This document shows positions 60,843 to 64,000 of a DNA stretch of 64,000 bases, piece by piece. The translations under genes and the position numbers were made by a program. The stretch spans positions 184,423 through 248,422 of the forward strand of contig VZSF01002931.1 of NCBI GenBank assembly GCA_013398295.1. The letters run 5' to 3'. Below the pieces are notes generated by a model. That model saw only the letters and a list, made by a program, of their open reading frames with translations. It searched no databases and was not told the origin of the DNA. The stretch is from Chionis minor. Its lineage: Eukaryota > Chordata > Aves > Charadriiformes > Chionididae. Within the stretch, counting starts at the first letter, position 1. Every line of letters starts with the position of its first letter.

Positions 60843-63800
60843 TGGTGGTTACAAATGCAAAGAGGACACCACCAACGCTGGATTTTTCCAAAAAAGAGGC
60901 AGGTTTGGGGTGAGATCACAGTCTATGGATTCCTCCAAGCTTGAGGCAAGGAAGAGGAGCAAAGCTTGAAACAGAAAGGAGACCTCACTCTCAGATTGCA
61001 GTATGCCCCCTGCATACCTGTATTCCATTCATTGCCCAGAAGAGGTACGAATTTGCACCAAACATCAGAGAATCCATTTTGCCTTCAAAAAGACAGGGAG
61101 TATTTTTGAAATCATGGCTTCTCCTGAGATGGAAAAGCATTTTCTCCTTTTCCCTTGAATTCCAGACCTGTCCCAAAACTAAAGAACAGGTGAAGGCAGA
61201 TGCCATGGTTGATGATGAGCAATAGATGGTCCAGCTTGGAGGATAAGTCCGTGAGAAGGCAGAACAGTTGACAGATTCTCTGCTGTACCTGCTGCAGTGC
61301 TTGGTGTTGGGGCATATTTCTGAACTATCTTTCAGCTGGATATCCAAGTGAAGCTTTCATTTGTATGTTAGGTGCTGCAACACCAGCATCCAAGGCCATC
61401 CAGAACCTTACAAAACTGCCATTTCCAATCCCCATGCAGTTAATAGTGAGTGATGCTTGCTTTTCTGATACATACCATGAAACTGAGACCCTGACAGGAT
61501 TAATGCACTGTAAAAAGACTCAAGACCTTCAGTGAAGCAGTGCTCTCTTTTAACACATCAGCTTTATGAGCCCATGTGTGGCCATTTTTTGAAGAATTGG
61601 AAATACTTCAATGAAAAGGTGTTCAGCGAAGAAAAACGGCAACAACAACAAAATGAATAAGCAACTGTAGAAAGTAAGCTATGAAGAAAATTTTTCCATC
61701 TGCAAATATGCTTAAGTCAATAACTGGATGAGAGGTACTAATATTAACACACATTTGAAAGCTGTAAAGTCCAAAGAAAAACAAAACTTTGGATAAAATA
61801 AACTAAAGGATTTTACTATGATATATATGTCCAAGCAAGTAAAACACTACAAGAAAACATAGAAGTAAAGGCACATTCTTTTTCTTTCTACTTATCTTTT
61901 TATAGAATGAGATTTAACTTCTATTACCCCCATTAAACTCAAGAGAATTTGCCGAGGGGGTTTCATCTGCTCTGCAGAGTTCTAAACTACTGTTTCAAGG
62001 TATGATGTTTCCCAAAGCCTTTTTGTAGTAGGAAAAATGCACCTTCTTGGAGAGTGAGGATCTGAGCATCGTTGTGACAAGGAGCGATTCAGTCTTGCAA
62101 ACTGTTCTGCCCCCTATCTCACCTTGTTCCACCTCAACTCTGTATTTGCGCATCTTCTCTTTTTTTCTGCCCATTTGAATTAAATAACTATTATTTTAAG
62201 AATTGTGAAAGGACTATTGAATAGCTGAAGTGGAATTAGCTTCCTTGGTAGCAAAACAGTTTAATTTTGTTAATATTGATAAATACAGAAGTCAATATCT
62301 GCCATAGCTCTACATCACCTGTTTTGCCCCTACACTCCTCAGGAGGGCATCTGCTTGTTTCCCACATTTACTAATATCACAGTGAGATCAGGAACTTAAA
62401 TACTCACCCAAGCGTGGGGTAACTCTCCTCTCTTCACTTCTCTCCATCGATTTCAACATGAGTTGCTCAAAACCCCATGAAGCCCTTGGCAATTCCTCAT
62501 GATAGACCTAGGACTCAGATCATATTAAGACAGATTAAGGGTAAGCAATAAGTACCAATAAACTATAGCTGTACAGCTTTAACATCAGCACCTGAGAAGC
62601 ATCCCAGAGTACAATTTCATTGATTTTAGTGGAATTGTGTCATGCATTAATTTGAGCCAGAAACACAATATATATTTCAATGCTCCTGAAAACCCTTTTG
62701 GAATTTATTCTCCAGTGGAGGTTTCATTAAAATAAAAAGATGCCAATTTTAACCATTGATCAGAATATATTGTAACACATCTGAGTGGAAAGATTACAGA
62801 AGACCTCATAGAAGATTGACCTTTTGATATGTGGCAGAAAGATTGCTGGAAACAAGGGAACAATTCAAGAGTTATTTGCTGAGAGCACCCAGAGGCATTA
62901 AAATCACTGCATTATGGCAGGCTTGGATGTTGCTGTGCCCTTTATATACAGCTGAGAGAGACTTGCAAAAGAAGCTCATCTCAAGAAATAGATACAATAT
63001 TTTTGCAGCCGGTGACAAGAGAGCTTTGACAAATTTTAGATCAGCTCACTTGGAGGGAACAAAGGCTGCTGAAGTGAGTGAAGTTCACTTCTCAGTAGTC
63101 ATGACAACACTTTCAAGAACTCACAGTCTAGGGGAGAAGTAAGGGAAATAAATGCTGATTAGCGACAGAAAGTGATCCATTATTGCTCGTACATTATCTC
63201 TAACCATCTGGACAGCTCTGAAATTAAGAAGCCAATGCTTGGTGGCATCCTGGAGGCCAGGCAGTATACGGTATATCACAATTGATGTCAAAGCTCAGGC
63301 AAAGGTAGCATCACTGTGCCACAGGCAGTGCAGAGGGTCCTGTGCTCAGATCCGGGATGCTACAGACTCATCATGCATGTCCTGGGAAAACAATGGAAGA
63401 AGTTAAGACCAGCTCCCTGCAGATCTTCACTTGGGCCTTTCTGGGAGACATTGTGCCTTCCAGGGCTGCATCAGAGGAAGAAAATGGCTATCCTGAGGTG
63501 ACTCAGGGCAAAGTCTTGGGGTAGGTTTCAGCTGCTGCAGGAGGTGGCTTAAGCAGAGCAGTCAGACTTCATACTGAAGAGGACGATGGGATGTCCAGCA
63601 TGCTCCATCCTGCTGGCCCCTTGTCCAGCCATGCATGGTTACAAACAGCCATAGGACAGGAATATCATAAATAGCTGCAACTACTTGTGGAAGTGTATCT
63701 TTGCAAGTGCTTGCCTTGCAAGTCACATCTGCTCTTTGAAAGTCTATTTCCCTTCTTTCCATTCCCCCAGGAAGTTTGCTAGCGCTTTATTAGATTTTTT

Positions 63801-64000
63801 TTTTTCCCTTCTTCATCTTTTTGGATGTAATAGCTGCCCTCCAGCTACAGCTCTTCTTTGCTTCTCATCCAGACAGCTTCTGACACTGCTAATAACCATG
63901 TGGACTATGGGAAACCAGAACCCTTGCTGGATAGTAATGGGTCAGTGGAAACTTCAGAATCTCCATGGCAGGGGAAAAAGGCATTAGGATTGATAGCTGC
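60843..64000. other. Unique AT-rich non-coding stretch
   Basis: No gene, RNA gene or repeat family was recognised up to the window end. The interval 61.5-62.8 kb is AT-rich with few open frames. Confidence 0.5.

Overview
The window looks like avian nuclear DNA, mostly intergenic or deeply intronic. The evidence is the repeat content: many 5'-truncated CR1 LINE fragments ending in the 8-bp ATTCTATG-type tail repeats typical of bird and reptile CR1, a long terminal repeat of a kind I recognise as common in birds, and a few decayed MIR-type SINE relics. No CpG-island promoter, intact protein-coding gene, tRNA gene, CRISPR array or operon-like layout is visible. Most open frames are short and are chance or repeat-derived.

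Layout. 1-1.1 kb: flank plus a forward CR1 fragment. 3.7-4.7 kb (minus strand): the one recognisable gene relic, a single-exon seven-transmembrane receptor resembling the vomeronasal type 1 / ORA class, broken by about three frameshifts. 5-15 kb: mostly unique DNA with MIR relics near 10.3, 11.05 and 13.5 kb, a CR1 piece near 12.9 kb, homopolymer tracts and small palindromes. 15.5-18.0 kb: the largest CR1, carrying a dead reverse transcriptase on the minus strand, then two small CR1 pieces. 18-27 kb: unique DNA. 27.5-28.05 kb: two CR1 fragments with facing 3' ends. 28-42 kb: unique DNA with one CR1 tip. 42.54-42.78 kb: a chimera of a 5S rRNA-like head and a CR1 3' tail. 44.2-44.8 kb: a minus-strand CR1. 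54.9-56.8 kb: an LTR interrupted by two single-N gaps, each flanked by an exact direct duplication (240 bp and 582 bp). These are best read as assembly overlaps, and collapsing them leaves an LTR of about 1.04 kb. 57-64 kb: unique DNA with two more old CR1 pieces.

The loci do not form a functional system. The points most worth following up are the V1R/ORA-like pseudogene (birds lack a vomeronasal organ), the 5S-CR1 chimera (a possible SINE or a one-off template-switch product), and the gap-associated duplications, which would mislead any annotation of that LTR.
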